A stretch of 64,000 nucleotides of DNA from Chitinophaga sp. (GTDB lineage Bacteria > Bacteroidota > Bacteroidia > Chitinophagales > Chitinophagaceae). The notes under the pieces are model-generated. The model did not search any database. It worked only from the letters and a program-made list of their open reading frames with translations, and was not told where the DNA came from. Both the position numbers and the translations under genes were made by a program. Location: NCBI RefSeq assembly GCF_017745275.1, contig NZ_JAGHZS010000007.1, positions 564,751 to 628,750 on the forward strand, read 5' to 3'. This document shows, piece by piece, positions 16,644-25,383 of this stretch. The first letter of the stretch is position 1, and each line of letters starts with the position of its first letter.

Positions 16644-18302
16644 ATGAAAAAACTCTACATTATGAATGGTATGAAAAGATCGGTGGCAACTGTTATGCTG
16701 GGTGCTTTTGCGGCACTGCAAAGCCTGACGGCAGTTGCGCAAGTTAATGAAAAGCCCAGACTGATTGTGGGTATTGTTGTAGACCAGATGCGTTGGGATT
16801 ATTTGTATCGTTATTATGACCGCTATGAAAGCGGAGGGTTCAAACGTTTATTAGGAGAAGGATTTTCCTGCGAGAATACATTTATCAGCCATCTTCCGTC
16901 TTTTACGGCAGTAGGCCACAGCACTATTTATACCGGCAGCGTTCCAGCTATTCACGGTATCACTGGCAACGACTGGCCCGACCAGGTGACCGGCAGAAAA
17001 TGGTACTGCACGGAAGATACCACCGTACAACCGGTAGGCAGCACCACTGCGGCGGGTAAAATGTCGCCACGCAACCTGCTGGCTTCCACAATCACTGATG
17101 AGCTGCGACTGGCCACCAACTTCCGCTCAAAGGTAGTAGGTGTATCGCTGAAAGACCGCGCCTCTATTTTACCAGCCGGACATACGCCCAATGGTGCTTT
17201 CTGGCTGGACGACAGCAACGGTAGTTTCATTACCAGCACCTGGTATATGAATGAACTACCTGACTGGGTAAAAAAATTCAATGACCGTAAAGAGCCGCAA
17301 CAACTGATGTCGAAGCCATGGGAAACCCTGTATCCTATTGACACCTATACGCAAAGCACTGCTGATAACGTAGCATGGGAAGGCACTTCCGCCGGAGAAA
17401 AAGCGCCGGTATTTCCACATGAGCTGAAAGAGGTGTATAAAAAAGATCCGGGTAACCTGCGCGCTACCCCTGCTGGCAATACGCTCACACTGGACTTCGC
17501 ACAGGCCGCAGTAGAAGGCTATGACCTGGGCAACGGCACTGCTACCGACTTTCTCACCATCAACTGTGCTTCTACCGACTACGTAGGTCATAAATATGGC
17601 CCGAACGCTATTGAAGTAGAAGATACCTATCTGCGCTTAGATAAAGACCTCTCTTCCTTCTTTACTTATCTCGATAAAAAAGTAGGCAAAGGCAATTACC
17701 TGGTATTCCTCACCGCCGACCATGGTGCGGCACACGCCATTAAATTTATGCAGGAACACAACCTGCCAGCCGGCCTGGTAGAAAGCAGGAAACTGGTAGC
17801 TGGCCTGGATAGCACGCTGACCAAACAATTCGGTGTTGCCAAACTGGTGACCTCCTTCATGAACTACCACGTAAGCTATGATAAAGCAAAAATTGCCGCG
17901 AACAAACTGGACTATGATGCCATAAAAAAAGCATCTGTGCAATACTTTGAAGCCCTGCCAGGCATTCAGTTTGCGGCCGACCTGGATAATATCGGCAACA
18001 ACCCGCTGCCAGAGCCTATCAACACTATGGCGATCAATGGCTACAACCGTAAACGTACCGGCTCGGTGATCGTTATTCCTGAACCAGGATGGTTTGAAGG
18101 ATCATTGAAAGGTACTACCCACGGTAACTGGAACCCATTCGATATTCATATTCCATTGGTATTTATGGGCTGGCACGTAAAACATGGCGCCAGCAATGAA
18201 ACCGTGCATATGACCGATATCGCCGCTACCCTCGCCGCTATGCTGCATATCCAGATGCCGAGCGGATGCGTTGGCAAGCCGGTACAGCAGATGTTGCAGT
18301 AG
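16644..18302 (+). CDS. pafA: PafA-like alkaline phosphatase
   Basis: The start at 16644 gives a 552-residue protein with a signal peptide ending AVAQ (residue 33). It belongs to the alkaline phosphatase superfamily branch typified by Elizabethkingia PafA. Metal ligand Asp-47 sits in IVVDQMRWD, the nucleophile is Thr-88 (not Ser) in SFTAVGHST, and KDRASILPAGH holds the Lys and Arg that bind phosphate in PafA. HGAAH near residue 359 supplies further zinc ligands. It would act in the periplasm on phosphate monoesters. It converges on a phospholipase C gene, so the pair could release phosphate from phospholipid head groups. Repeat element C separates the two stops. Confidence 0.9.
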   Translation: MKKLYIMNGMKRSVATVMLGAFAALQSLTAVAQVNEKPRLIVGIVVDQMRWDYLYRYYDRYESGGFKRLLGEGFSCENTFISHLPSFTAVGHSTIYTGSVPAIHGITGNDWPDQVTGRKWYCTEDTTVQPVGSTTAAGKMSPRNLLASTITDELRLATNFRSKVVGVSLKDRASILPAGHTPNGAFWLDDSNGSFITSTWYMNELPDWVKKFNDRKEPQQLMSKPWETLYPIDTYTQSTADNVAWEGTSAGEKAPVFPHELKEVYKKDPGNLRATPAGNTLTLDFAQAAVEGYDLGNGTATDFLTINCASTDYVGHKYGPNAIEVEDTYLRLDKDLSSFFTYLDKKVGKGNYLVFLTADHGAAHAIKFMQEHNLPAGLVESRKLVAGLDSTLTKQFGVAKLVTSFMNYHVSYDKAKIAANKLDYDAIKKASVQYFEALPGIQFAADLDNIGNNPLPEPINTMAINGYNRKRTGSVIVIPEPGWFEGSLKGTTHGNWNPFDIHIPLVFMGWHVKHGASNETVHMTDIAATLAAMLHIQMPSGCVGKPVQQMLQ

Positions 18303-18417
18303 CGTAAAGCAAAAAGCTGAAAGCAAAAAGCTATTGGAGCGAGTGATTAACGCGTAAGGATTTACGCATAGTTCACTCGCTCCAATAGCTTTTTGCTTTC
18401 AGCTTTTTGCTTTACGC
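18302..18417. repeat. Palindromic gene-end element, copy C
   Basis: A perfect 45-bp inverted repeat (18302-18346 and 18373-18417) has a 26-nt apex in which GCGTAA/TTACGC can extend the hairpin. Each arm reads GCGTAAA, GCAAAAA, GCTGAAA, GCAAAAA, then GCTATTGGAGCGAGTGA. Compared with copy B the core carries T-to-G and A-to-G changes, and each change is matched on the other arm. It sits between convergent pafA and phospholipase genes and gives the phospholipase its final Ala and stop (GCG TAA). Confidence 0.9.
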
Positions 18418-20937
18418 TCTTCCCATATACGGGTCCGTAATTCCTTCCGTCCCCGTTTCTACTTTTCCTGCATAACGTTGGCTAAATTGATCGAAGCCCG
18501 GTACGCTTACTGTAAAATCGTACCAGCCCTGGCTTTTCTTCAAAGTCAACACTATTTCCAGGCTTTCGCTGGCAGCCACTTTCCGCTGAATCATGTTCTC
18601 ACTATAGGCCATATCTTTGATAACAAACTCACGTGCTGTACTACCGTTGTTGGCTACACGAAGTACCACATTACCGGTGGCTTTTTTCTTCATTTGTCCT
18701 GCTCTTTCATAGCTGAGTTGCAGGTCCAGTTGCGGATGTTCAGTGGTTCCTTTAAACTCGCGGTAAAATCCGTTAGGGCCGTGTAAATGTAGGTGGTACT
18801 GCGATCCCGCAAAATCTTTTACCGCCCATTCATATTGCAGGGCGTCGCCGGCAGCTACGGCGAACGACCAGGTTTTGCCGGGTGGTTCCTTTTGATCACC
18901 GAAGGCACGGGTGGTATATACGGTGAAAGGTGCGCCCACAGCTTTATTGCCAAAGATATTGGTAGCCGCCTGCATTTTCAGCGACAACTGCTGCTGGCCG
19001 GGTTGCCATTGGGCGTCAGCGAGTAATTCGTACGGCAAAGCGCAGGCTGGACGGGTACCCGGTTCCTGTTGCAGCGTTGCCGGGCGTTTATGATGCTTAT
19101 ATGCCGTTACATGTTCATCGGTCATCCTGGAGAAGCCGGTGGGCACACCTTTGAAACGGGCATTGTTGATACTTTCTACCACGCGATGTTGCTCCAGGAA
19201 AATTTTCTTTGCCGGTGTGCCTGGGTTGAACGGACTGAAGGCGGCAGTCAGATCACCGCTGATAGTGCGTCTCCACTGGCTGATATTCTCAAAGTGCATC
19301 TTTTTATGCAGCTTCTGGTTAAAGAAAGTTTCCAGGAATTGTAAGGTAGACGTATGTTCAAATACCTGCGAACATACTTTTCCACCCCGGCTCCAGGGCG
19401 ATGCAATCATCATAGGTACCCGGAAGCCCAGTCCCACCGGTGCTTCGCGCGCCTGCTTTTCACTGATGCCCTGCGCCAGTTCATGAGCCAGCCGTACCTG
19501 TTCTATTTCTGTATCAATGCCGGCGGAACATTTGCCGGTATCCGGCTTTTTGTTATCACAGATTGAGAATGGAACCTGGTGGTCAAAGTAGCCATCGTTT
19601 TCATCGTAGGTAACAATGAAAATAGTTTTCTTCCATACTTCCGGCTGTTGTGTGAGGATATCCAGTATTTCCGATACCCACCAGGCACCATACCAGGGCG
19701 CACTGGGATGATCTGAGAAATTCTGCGGTCCCGCCAGCCACGATACAGCAGGCAAAGCGCCATCTTTTACATCCTGCCTGAACTGATACAGCAAATCTCC
19801 TGCAGGTACAGTTATTTCCCGGGCAGTAACGCCATCCTGGTATTTTACGGTAGTGATGTTCCGGTACGCAGGGTCTTTGCTATTGACAACAAAAGCCCGC
19901 TGATACAGCGATTGCTGTTGCAGCGTTAATCGTTGATAGCTTTCTTTATTCCATTGCAACAGCTCTTTGGTAGCGTTGTCGAGTACCGCCTGTTTTTTCG
20001 CAATATCGATACGGATCTTTTCTGCAGCGGCTTCTGAGGAAGGACTGGCTTCCTGCAGTTTGTTGATTTCATCAGGCAGCGTTTCCACCTGTTTCATCAA
20101 CCCGTTGATATAACGTTCAGAGAACTTTACGTTATAGGCCGCAAAAAATTCCAGCAGGTTGCAGCCGAAATTAGCGAGCCATGCCCGCTCCTCTCCTTTA
20201 AACCCGCCGCCACAGCTAATTTCATTCTGGTAAAACTTCCAGGAGATACCATTTTCTTCCAGCAGCTCCGGGAATGTTTTCCAGTGTAGTTTCGCGTAGC
20301 TGTAGTCGTCGTTTCGTATATGCGCTTTCGGTATACCATTTTCATTCTCCACTATTTTCCCTGTCCAGAAAAAAGAGCGGTTGGGCGTTGTGCTGGTCAT
20401 GGCAGAACAAAAGTTTTGATCGCATACCGTGAAAGCATCTGCCATGGCGTAGTTGAAGGGCAAATCTTCACGGGTATAGTAGCCCATAGTAAGCGGCATG
20501 GCCGCATATTCCCGGTTACCCGGACGTTTGGCGATCAGCCATTTATCGTAGCGCCCTTTGTTATAAGCATCTACCTGGCTGGGACGGGAATGCGGCAAAG
20601 CGCCCATCCACGTGGCTTTGGTGTCTTTAATGTTCAGGCGAAACGGTGCATAGGTTTCACCTTTATCATTGGTTTGAAACCATACCGGTTTATCATCCGG
20701 CAGCCATACAGCCCTTGGATCATTAAAACCACGTACGCCCTGCAATGTACCGAAGCAGTGATCGAAGGAGCGATTTTCCTGCATCAGGATCACAATATGT
20801 TCAGCATCCAGGAAGGTACTGCCCGGCGACGGATCTATTGCCAGCGCCTTTTGAATAGAAGCGGGCATCATAGTGGATAAGCCAGCCGCTCCTGATAGTA
20901 ACAATGATTTTTTTAGGAATTCCCTGCGTGAGTCCAT
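18412..20937 (-). CDS. Phosphocholine-specific phospholipase C
   Basis: This 841-residue protein starts with a twin-arginine signal (SRREFLKKSLLLSGAAGLS), so it is exported folded. The phosphoesterase domain begins with HIVILMQENRSFDHCFGTLQG, the metal/active-site signature of Pseudomonas-type PlcN/PlcH enzymes. It continues through TPNRSFFWTG, VTYDENDGYFDHQVP and PMMIASPWSRGGKV. Two C-terminal beta domains (about 640-840) are typical of the family. A coiled-coil-rich insert near 275-340 (LPDEINKLQEASPSSEAAAE and onwards) lengthens the protein. The final GRA-stop is within repeat C. Expected activity is hydrolysis of phosphatidylcholine or sphingomyelin, whose phosphocholine could then be processed by phosphatases. 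Confidence 0.92.
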   Translation of the reverse strand: MDSRREFLKKSLLLSGAAGLSTMMPASIQKALAIDPSPGSTFLDAEHIVILMQENRSFDHCFGTLQGVRGFNDPRAVWLPDDKPVWFQTNDKGETYAPFRLNIKDTKATWMGALPHSRPSQVDAYNKGRYDKWLIAKRPGNREYAAMPLTMGYYTREDLPFNYAMADAFTVCDQNFCSAMTSTTPNRSFFWTGKIVENENGIPKAHIRNDDYSYAKLHWKTFPELLEENGISWKFYQNEISCGGGFKGEERAWLANFGCNLLEFFAAYNVKFSERYINGLMKQVETLPDEINKLQEASPSSEAAAEKIRIDIAKKQAVLDNATKELLQWNKESYQRLTLQQQSLYQRAFVVNSKDPAYRNITTVKYQDGVTAREITVPAGDLLYQFRQDVKDGALPAVSWLAGPQNFSDHPSAPWYGAWWVSEILDILTQQPEVWKKTIFIVTYDENDGYFDHQVPFSICDNKKPDTGKCSAGIDTEIEQVRLAHELAQGISEKQAREAPVGLGFRVPMMIASPWSRGGKVCSQVFEHTSTLQFLETFFNQKLHKKMHFENISQWRRTISGDLTAAFSPFNPGTPAKKIFLEQHRVVESINNARFKGVPTGFSRMTDEHVTAYKHHKRPATLQQEPGTRPACALPYELLADAQWQPGQQQLSLKMQAATNIFGNKAVGAPFTVYTTRAFGDQKEPPGKTWSFAVAAGDALQYEWAVKDFAGSQYHLHLHGPNGFYREFKGTTEHPQLDLQLSYERAGQMKKKATGNVVLRVANNGSTAREFVIKDMAYSENMIQRKVAASESLEIVLTLKKSQGWYDFTVSVPGFDQFSQRYAGKVETGTEGITDPYMGRA

Positions 20938-20988
20938 GGATATGTCAGCATTATTTTTTTACATCGTTCGCGCAAACAAAATAGCAAA

Positions 20989-21003
20989 CATTCCTAAGGA
21001 ATG
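20989..21003. promoter_or_regulatory. Palindrome upstream of the phospholipase gene
   Basis: CATTCCT-A-AGGAATG is a perfect 15-bp palindrome with 7-bp arms, 52 bp upstream of the phospholipase start and just past the end of the AraC gene (21022). A dimeric regulator site is possible, but a single copy in the window cannot support more than that. Confidence 0.3.
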
Positions 21004-21021
21004 CAATGGCTCCGCTCATTA

Positions 21022-21861
21022 TTACCGGGTATCCTGCTTACGAAAATGTTCCGGCGACTGCCCCGTATGCTTTTTGAAAAACGTTGCAAAATAGGAAGCG
21101 CTTTCAAATCCAAGATGATCCGCTATTTCGCTAACCGACAAACCGGTATGATACAGCAGTCGCTGCGCCTCTATGGTAACCCTTTTCCGGATCAATTCCC
21201 CACTGGAAATATGCCGGAATTCCCGGCATAATTTATTCAGGTAATTAGTGGTGATATGTAGTTGCGTAGCATAGAACGAAGGTGTTTTATGATGGTTATA
21301 ATGTGCTTCCAGCAAGGTTTCGAAGCGCCTGATCTTTTCGTCGCGGTTACTGGTTCTTTCAGGGTAGCCGTTCTCGTTATATACCTGGTCCAGGCTGCAC
21401 AACAGGATATTTAAATAAGAGCGCAGTACCCGGTTGCCATTCTGGTATTGCTGATGAAACTCTTGCTGCATCAGGTCAGACAGCAACTGCCATTTTTGAA
21501 ACATCGTCTTTTCCAACGGCAAATAACTACCGGATTGTTTAGTCAGGAAACCAAATTGATACAGTATGTTGCTGTTATAGCGTAATGAGAAAAAATCTTC
21601 CGTAAAACAAATAACCTGCCCGGCCGGCACCTGTATACTGCAAACACTATTAGGCGGTATACAGCAGATGCCGGGCTGGTGAATGTGCACGGTTTTATCA
21701 TCTGTTATTACGGTACCGGTGCTGGCAGCCAGCAGCAGGTAGCAGCGTAGCCGGTGCGGTTGTTCCTGCAAGGGGTATTGCTGCAGGATGTCTGCCAGCG
21801 AGCCGGTCCAGAAAGTATGATTGAGCCCTATGGTCAGGAGGGCAATGTCGTCAGATCTCAT
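21022..21861 (-). CDS. AraC-family transcriptional regulator of the MbnP/MbnH-type operon
   Basis: With the start at 21861 (MRSDDIALLTIG) the protein is 279 residues. The stop of the beta-barrel gene and this ATG form TGA-C-ATG, which favours this start over an upstream one. The N-terminal cupin-like sensor (about 15-140) contains VHIHQPGICCIPPNSVCSIQ. The C-terminal AraC domain has FYATQLHITTNYLNKLCREF and EIADHLGFESASYFATFFKK followed by HTGQSPEHFRK. It is the last gene of a five-gene minus operon and is probably its own operon's regulator. The Cys pair in ICC could be redox or metal sensitive, which is speculation. Confidence 0.9.
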   Translation of the reverse strand: MRSDDIALLTIGLNHTFWTGSLADILQQYPLQEQPHRLRCYLLLAASTGTVITDDKTVHIHQPGICCIPPNSVCSIQVPAGQVICFTEDFFSLRYNSNILYQFGFLTKQSGSYLPLEKTMFQKWQLLSDLMQQEFHQQYQNGNRVLRSYLNILLCSLDQVYNENGYPERTSNRDEKIRRFETLLEAHYNHHKTPSFYATQLHITTNYLNKLCREFRHISSGELIRKRVTIEAQRLLYHTGLSVSEIADHLGFESASYFATFFKKHTGQSPEHFRKQDTR

Positions 21862-21862
21862 G

Positions 21863-22789
21863 TCAAAATAAATAAGTAACATGTACCATGGCTCTGCTGC
21901 CTGCTTTCACACGCATGTCCGCCATTTGTTGTGCTATTACCGGCTGGAAGTTAAGTCCCGCTGCCATATTACCGAAAGTGGCTTCTACACCGGTGGTAGC
22001 GAGTAAGGAATATCCTCCGGAGATGTCTACCTTCATTGCAGCGCCTTCCTTGTCTTTATCAGCGGTTTCATATAGCAGGCCTGCATTGGGCGCGAGGCTT
22101 ACTGTTGGCGCCAGCCTGATTTTGTAATATGCCAACAGGTTCGCTGTAAATTTATTGCCATACCGATAGTCGTATTTGTTGCCGGTGTTTATTTTGTAAC
22201 TGACATTGGTATTGATGCCCACATCCATCAACCGTACATCGTAAGCGGCATTGAGGGTGAAGTCTACGCTGGCCGTGCCCAGTTGAAAATTATTGGGAGC
22301 ATCTTCATTCTCTTTACGTACAGCCGGCTGGTACCTGCCGGTAGGCAGTTTTATGCCTCCTCCTATCCAGAGTGATTGTACCAATAGTTTATTGTGGCGG
22401 GTGGTATGCTGACGATCGAACAACTGGTAATAGCCTACTGTAGCGATATCTCCCAACCCGGACTGGCGTAACGTTACGCCCTGGTTTTCGCGGCTGTTGA
22501 TATTAAGCGGCACAAATGCCAGCACACGGAAACGGCGGCCAATATTCCAGCCACCCCATAGTTCGGCGGTTTGGTATACTTCGTCTGTTGTCAGGTAAGA
22601 AGTAGTACCACCGGGCCCCAGGTGGGAACGCATGGTTTTGTACTGGTACCTTAGTCCTGCAAACCGTTTCTTAAAATCCGGCAGGAGGCCGATGTAATAA
22701 CTGCCTACGCCGCAGCCACAGATGTCGCAGGCACGGGTTTCCCTTATACCGCCGACGAGGCATAACAAAAGTATCATCCATCGTTTCAT
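21863..22789 (-). CDS. Outer-membrane beta-barrel protein with CDICGCG motif
   Basis: This 308-residue protein has a signal peptide (WMILLLCLVGGIRETRA) followed directly by CDICGCG at the mature N-terminus, a compact three-Cys motif suited to metal binding. The rest alternates hydrophobic strands with turns and ends HVTYLF, the aromatic C-terminal signature of outer-membrane barrels. It lies 11 bp after a di-haem peroxidase gene and next to an MbnP gene, a combination that recurs in Bacteroidota. The barrel may pass a copper-related substrate or ion; that is inference from neighbours. Confidence 0.8.
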   Translation of the reverse strand: MKRWMILLLCLVGGIRETRACDICGCGVGSYYIGLLPDFKKRFAGLRYQYKTMRSHLGPGGTTSYLTTDEVYQTAELWGGWNIGRRFRVLAFVPLNINSRENQGVTLRQSGLGDIATVGYYQLFDRQHTTRHNKLLVQSLWIGGGIKLPTGRYQPAVRKENEDAPNNFQLGTASVDFTLNAAYDVRLMDVGINTNVSYKINTGNKYDYRYGNKFTANLLAYYKIRLAPTVSLAPNAGLLYETADKDKEGAAMKVDISGGYSLLATTGVEATFGNMAAGLNFQPVIAQQMADMRVKAGSRAMVHVTYLF

Positions 22790-22800
22790 TCCATATCATT

Positions 22801-23838
22801 TTAAGGTGCTTCTTCAGAAAATCTTTTATCGCTGATAAAAGAAGGATCATTCAGTGTTTGCAGGAACGCCAGTAGTTGTGTTTGTTCTGTACTGGTGAGT
22901 GTAATACCTGGCTGGCCGTGCTGTTTCAGCAGCGGGTCCAGCGTGGGCATGTCCTGCACTTCTGATGTGTAATGCCGTAACACTGCTGCCAGCGTATAAA
23001 AGCGGCCATCATGCATGTAAGGTGCGGTGTATGCGAGGTTACGCAGACTAGGCACTTTAAACCTGTATTTGTCGACCGGATCCAGCGTAACCGCATAGCG
23101 GCCTTCGTCATTGTTGGGTCCTGCTCCCAGGCCGTTGTTACGAAACGAATAATCCGTAAACAAGGGCTCCCGGTGGCAGTTGCTGCAATGCTGCTGATAC
23201 AGCGCGTAGCCCTGTTGTTCTTCCGTAGTGAACTGTACACCCTGTTGCCGCTTTACGCTATCGTATTTCGACTGGTCACTGACCAGCATCACCATGAATT
23301 GCGACAAAGCCTTCATCATACGCGCCGTGGTGATGTCGGCGCTGCCAAAGGCTTTCTGAAACAGCGCCGGATAGGGAGCTGTGTTTCGTAATCGTTGTAA
23401 TACGTTGTCCAGGCTTTCATCCATTTCCACCGGGTTGGTAATGGGCGCAACAGGCTGCAGATCCAGGTCAAATACGCCGCCATCCCACATAAAAGTAGTG
23501 CTCCATGCCAGGTTCATGATAGGCGGGGAATTACGGCTGCCGAGGCGGTCGTCGATCCCATGACTCACATCATGCCCGTGGTGGGTGAACGCGGAGGTTT
23601 GCAGGTGACAGAAGCCACAGGAAATGGTGTTGTTGCGGGAGAGCCTTGGCTCGTAGAATAATTTTCTGCCAAGTTCAAAACCTGCCGATGTTACCTGGTT
23701 GTTTTCAAATTTATATGCCGGCGCCGGAAACCCGGCAGGTTGCCGGAATCCGATGAAGGCAGCCAACTGCGGTGCTTTGCTGCATGCCAGCAAAAACAGC
23801 ACCATGGCGCTGAGTATCATCCATTGTTGCCTGCTCAT
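22801..23838 (-). CDS. Di-haem cytochrome c peroxidase, MbnH/MauG-like
   Basis: This 345-residue lipoprotein (lipobox FLLACS, Cys-19) has two c-type haem sites, CGFCH and CSNCH. The family's RNSPPIMNLAWSTTFMWDGG block (normally RN.P...N......FWDG) and PVEM follow the first haem, and a KVPSLRNLAYTAPYMHDG stretch with the distal Met is near residue 275. It sits 5 bp from an MbnP gene. In methanotrophs MbnH oxidises a tryptophan of MbnP to kynurenine, creating a copper site, and this pair is a candidate for the same chemistry. Ordinary H2O2 peroxidase activity is the alternative. Confidence 0.88.
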   Translation of the reverse strand: MSRQQWMILSAMVLFLLACSKAPQLAAFIGFRQPAGFPAPAYKFENNQVTSAGFELGRKLFYEPRLSRNNTISCGFCHLQTSAFTHHGHDVSHGIDDRLGSRNSPPIMNLAWSTTFMWDGGVFDLDLQPVAPITNPVEMDESLDNVLQRLRNTAPYPALFQKAFGSADITTARMMKALSQFMVMLVSDQSKYDSVKRQQGVQFTTEEQQGYALYQQHCSNCHREPLFTDYSFRNNGLGAGPNNDEGRYAVTLDPVDKYRFKVPSLRNLAYTAPYMHDGRFYTLAAVLRHYTSEVQDMPTLDPLLKQHGQPGITLTSTEQTQLLAFLQTLNDPSFISDKRFSEEAP

Positions 23839-23843
23839 ACTAT

Positions 23844-24662
23844 TTAATTTTCGGTATGATCGTGGTGGAACATCTGGATATAATTCGCAGCAATACTCCG
23901 GCTAAATTCGCTGAACATCACGGTAGGATTAGCGGCAATACTGATGTTGGTAGCACCGTTAAACATTTTCAGGATATCGGCCATCAGGTGAATGTTCGCT
24001 TCACTGCCTTGCCTTACTTTGGCGATGCCGCCGGCAGTCAGGTCGATGGTGATAGTTTTGATATTATTGAGCGTAGGCGCGCTATAACCACCGAAGCCAC
24101 CAATATGATAACGGAATTTACGTTGTCCGCTGGGATCAACCGGTGCAGCAGCAGCTGTGCCCTCCATTTTGAAAAAGATGTAGCCACTGTTCCAACCCCA
24201 GTACATGGCGTCGTCCATCCCGCCGGAGGGATTCAATACACCGGTTCTTTTGCTGATGTCCATGGTGCTGCGCAGGCTATCTACGCCGAGTACAAAAGTG
24301 AGCGTGTTATAATCGCCCTCCGGCACCTTTACTTTTACAAACTGGGAAGCCGCATTCGCTTCGGATACCAGGAAGTAGCTGTCGTCCTGCGGTACGGTGT
24401 AGGTAACGCCTTTGCTGTTCTTCACCTGTATGTTGCTGACATAATACTGGAGGAGCGACACGCTGAACGGTTCGCCGGCAGCGTTAGTATACACACCGGT
24501 ATTCAGTTGGAGGTTCTTATCTCCTGCGATGTTATCAAACTGTATTGATAAAGTAGCTTTCGCGTTGGTATCTGCCGAAGGCGTATTATCTTCTTTTTTA
24601 CAAGCAGTAAAGGTAATCAGCAATAAGAGGAAGCTGTATATCGTGTATTTAAATGGTAGCAT
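23844..24662 (-). CDS. MbnP-family copper-associated lipoprotein
   Basis: The start at 24662 (MLPFKYTIYSF) gives 272 residues with a clean lipoprotein signal (FLLLLITFTACKK). The longer upstream frame adds a Cys/His-rich stretch without a signal. The mature domain reads LSIQFDNIAGDKNLQLNTGV, then PFSVSLLQYYVSNIQVKNSK and MYWGWNSGYIFFKMEG, which is the MbnP pattern with conserved Trp residues in the MYWGWN block. Those tryptophans are candidates for oxidation by the neighbouring MbnH-like enzyme. It is followed 5 bp later by that gene. Copper binding is family knowledge, not visible here. Confidence 0.88.
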   Translation of the reverse strand: MLPFKYTIYSFLLLLITFTACKKEDNTPSADTNAKATLSIQFDNIAGDKNLQLNTGVYTNAAGEPFSVSLLQYYVSNIQVKNSKGVTYTVPQDDSYFLVSEANAASQFVKVKVPEGDYNTLTFVLGVDSLRSTMDISKRTGVLNPSGGMDDAMYWGWNSGYIFFKMEGTAAAAPVDPSGQRKFRYHIGGFGGYSAPTLNNIKTITIDLTAGGIAKVRQGSEANIHLMADILKMFNGATNISIAANPTVMFSEFSRSIAANYIQMFHHDHTEN

Positions 24663-24787
24663 GAGCGTGGTTTTTAGGCAGGCAATAAACCGCCTCCCTC
24701 CTGCAGCGTGCAGGTGGTGTAAAGACAATAAAATAGCTGTAGTACAGCCGTGTACATTGAATGATAAAAACAATAAAGCATTATCAA

Positions 24788-25165
24788 CTAAGCCGTGGGC
24801 GGGCGAAATACGGCAGTGGGCTGATCAATGGGGGTTCCTATGCAATAGGGATGCAGATAGTTCCTGGTGGAAGTGGTGGCAACAGGTTTGATGATACTCT
24901 GCTGGAACCAGGCAGCATAAAATATTTCGCTGCGATGATCTTTTCGTTCCGGGTTGTCCTGGTCACGTTTTTCTTCTTCTGTCAGTTTTTTACGCAGGTG
25001 ACATTTACCGTTACAATGCATGGCCGGTTTATCGCGGTTTTCACATAAGTTGGCGGCAATGTAGGTTTGGTTGAGATAAAACTCCAGCATCACGAAATAA
25101 CGGCCTGAGAGCTGGCAAAGCCAGATCAGCATTAAAAAGACCGCTATGAATAATTTCCGCATGCT
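24788..25165 (-). CDS. Small membrane-anchored Cys-rich protein of the copper-type operon
   Basis: From the ATG at 25165 the protein is 125 residues (MRKLFIAVFLMLIWLCQL...). The promoter-like TACTTTTTG lies at 25207-25199, so a start at 25201 would be inside it. One N-terminal membrane segment is followed by NLCENRDKPAMHCNGKCHL, a C-x10-C-x3-C cluster conserved in a Bacteroidota family of unknown function that I associate with metal-related loci. The charged middle (KKLTEEEKRDQDNPERKDHR) precedes a His/Pro-rich tail. It is the first gene of the minus operon with MbnP 125 bp downstream. The gap 24663-24787 contains a CCTGCA-gcg-TGCAGG hairpin. Confidence 0.65.
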   Translation of the reverse strand, partial: SMRKLFIAVFLMLIWLCQLSGRYFVMLEFYLNQTYIAANLCENRDKPAMHCNGKCHLRKKLTEEEKRDQDNPERKDHRSEIFYAAWFQQSIIKPVATTSTRNYLHPYCIGTPIDQPTAVFRPPTA

Positions 25166-25383
25166 ACCAGTAGATGATGAGTAAAAAACTTTGATGCGCA
25201 AAAGTACGCATAAACAGTACGTGGCGCATCTAAAAAACGGGACTATTATTTAATTTTTCATGCTTTTCTTTTCCCGGCAGACCAGGATAGATTTAAAGAA
25301 GATGACGGATTTATACTATTACAAACATGATGTTTTTCTTTAATTTTACTGAAATTATCATCTGTAACAATATATCCTAACCT

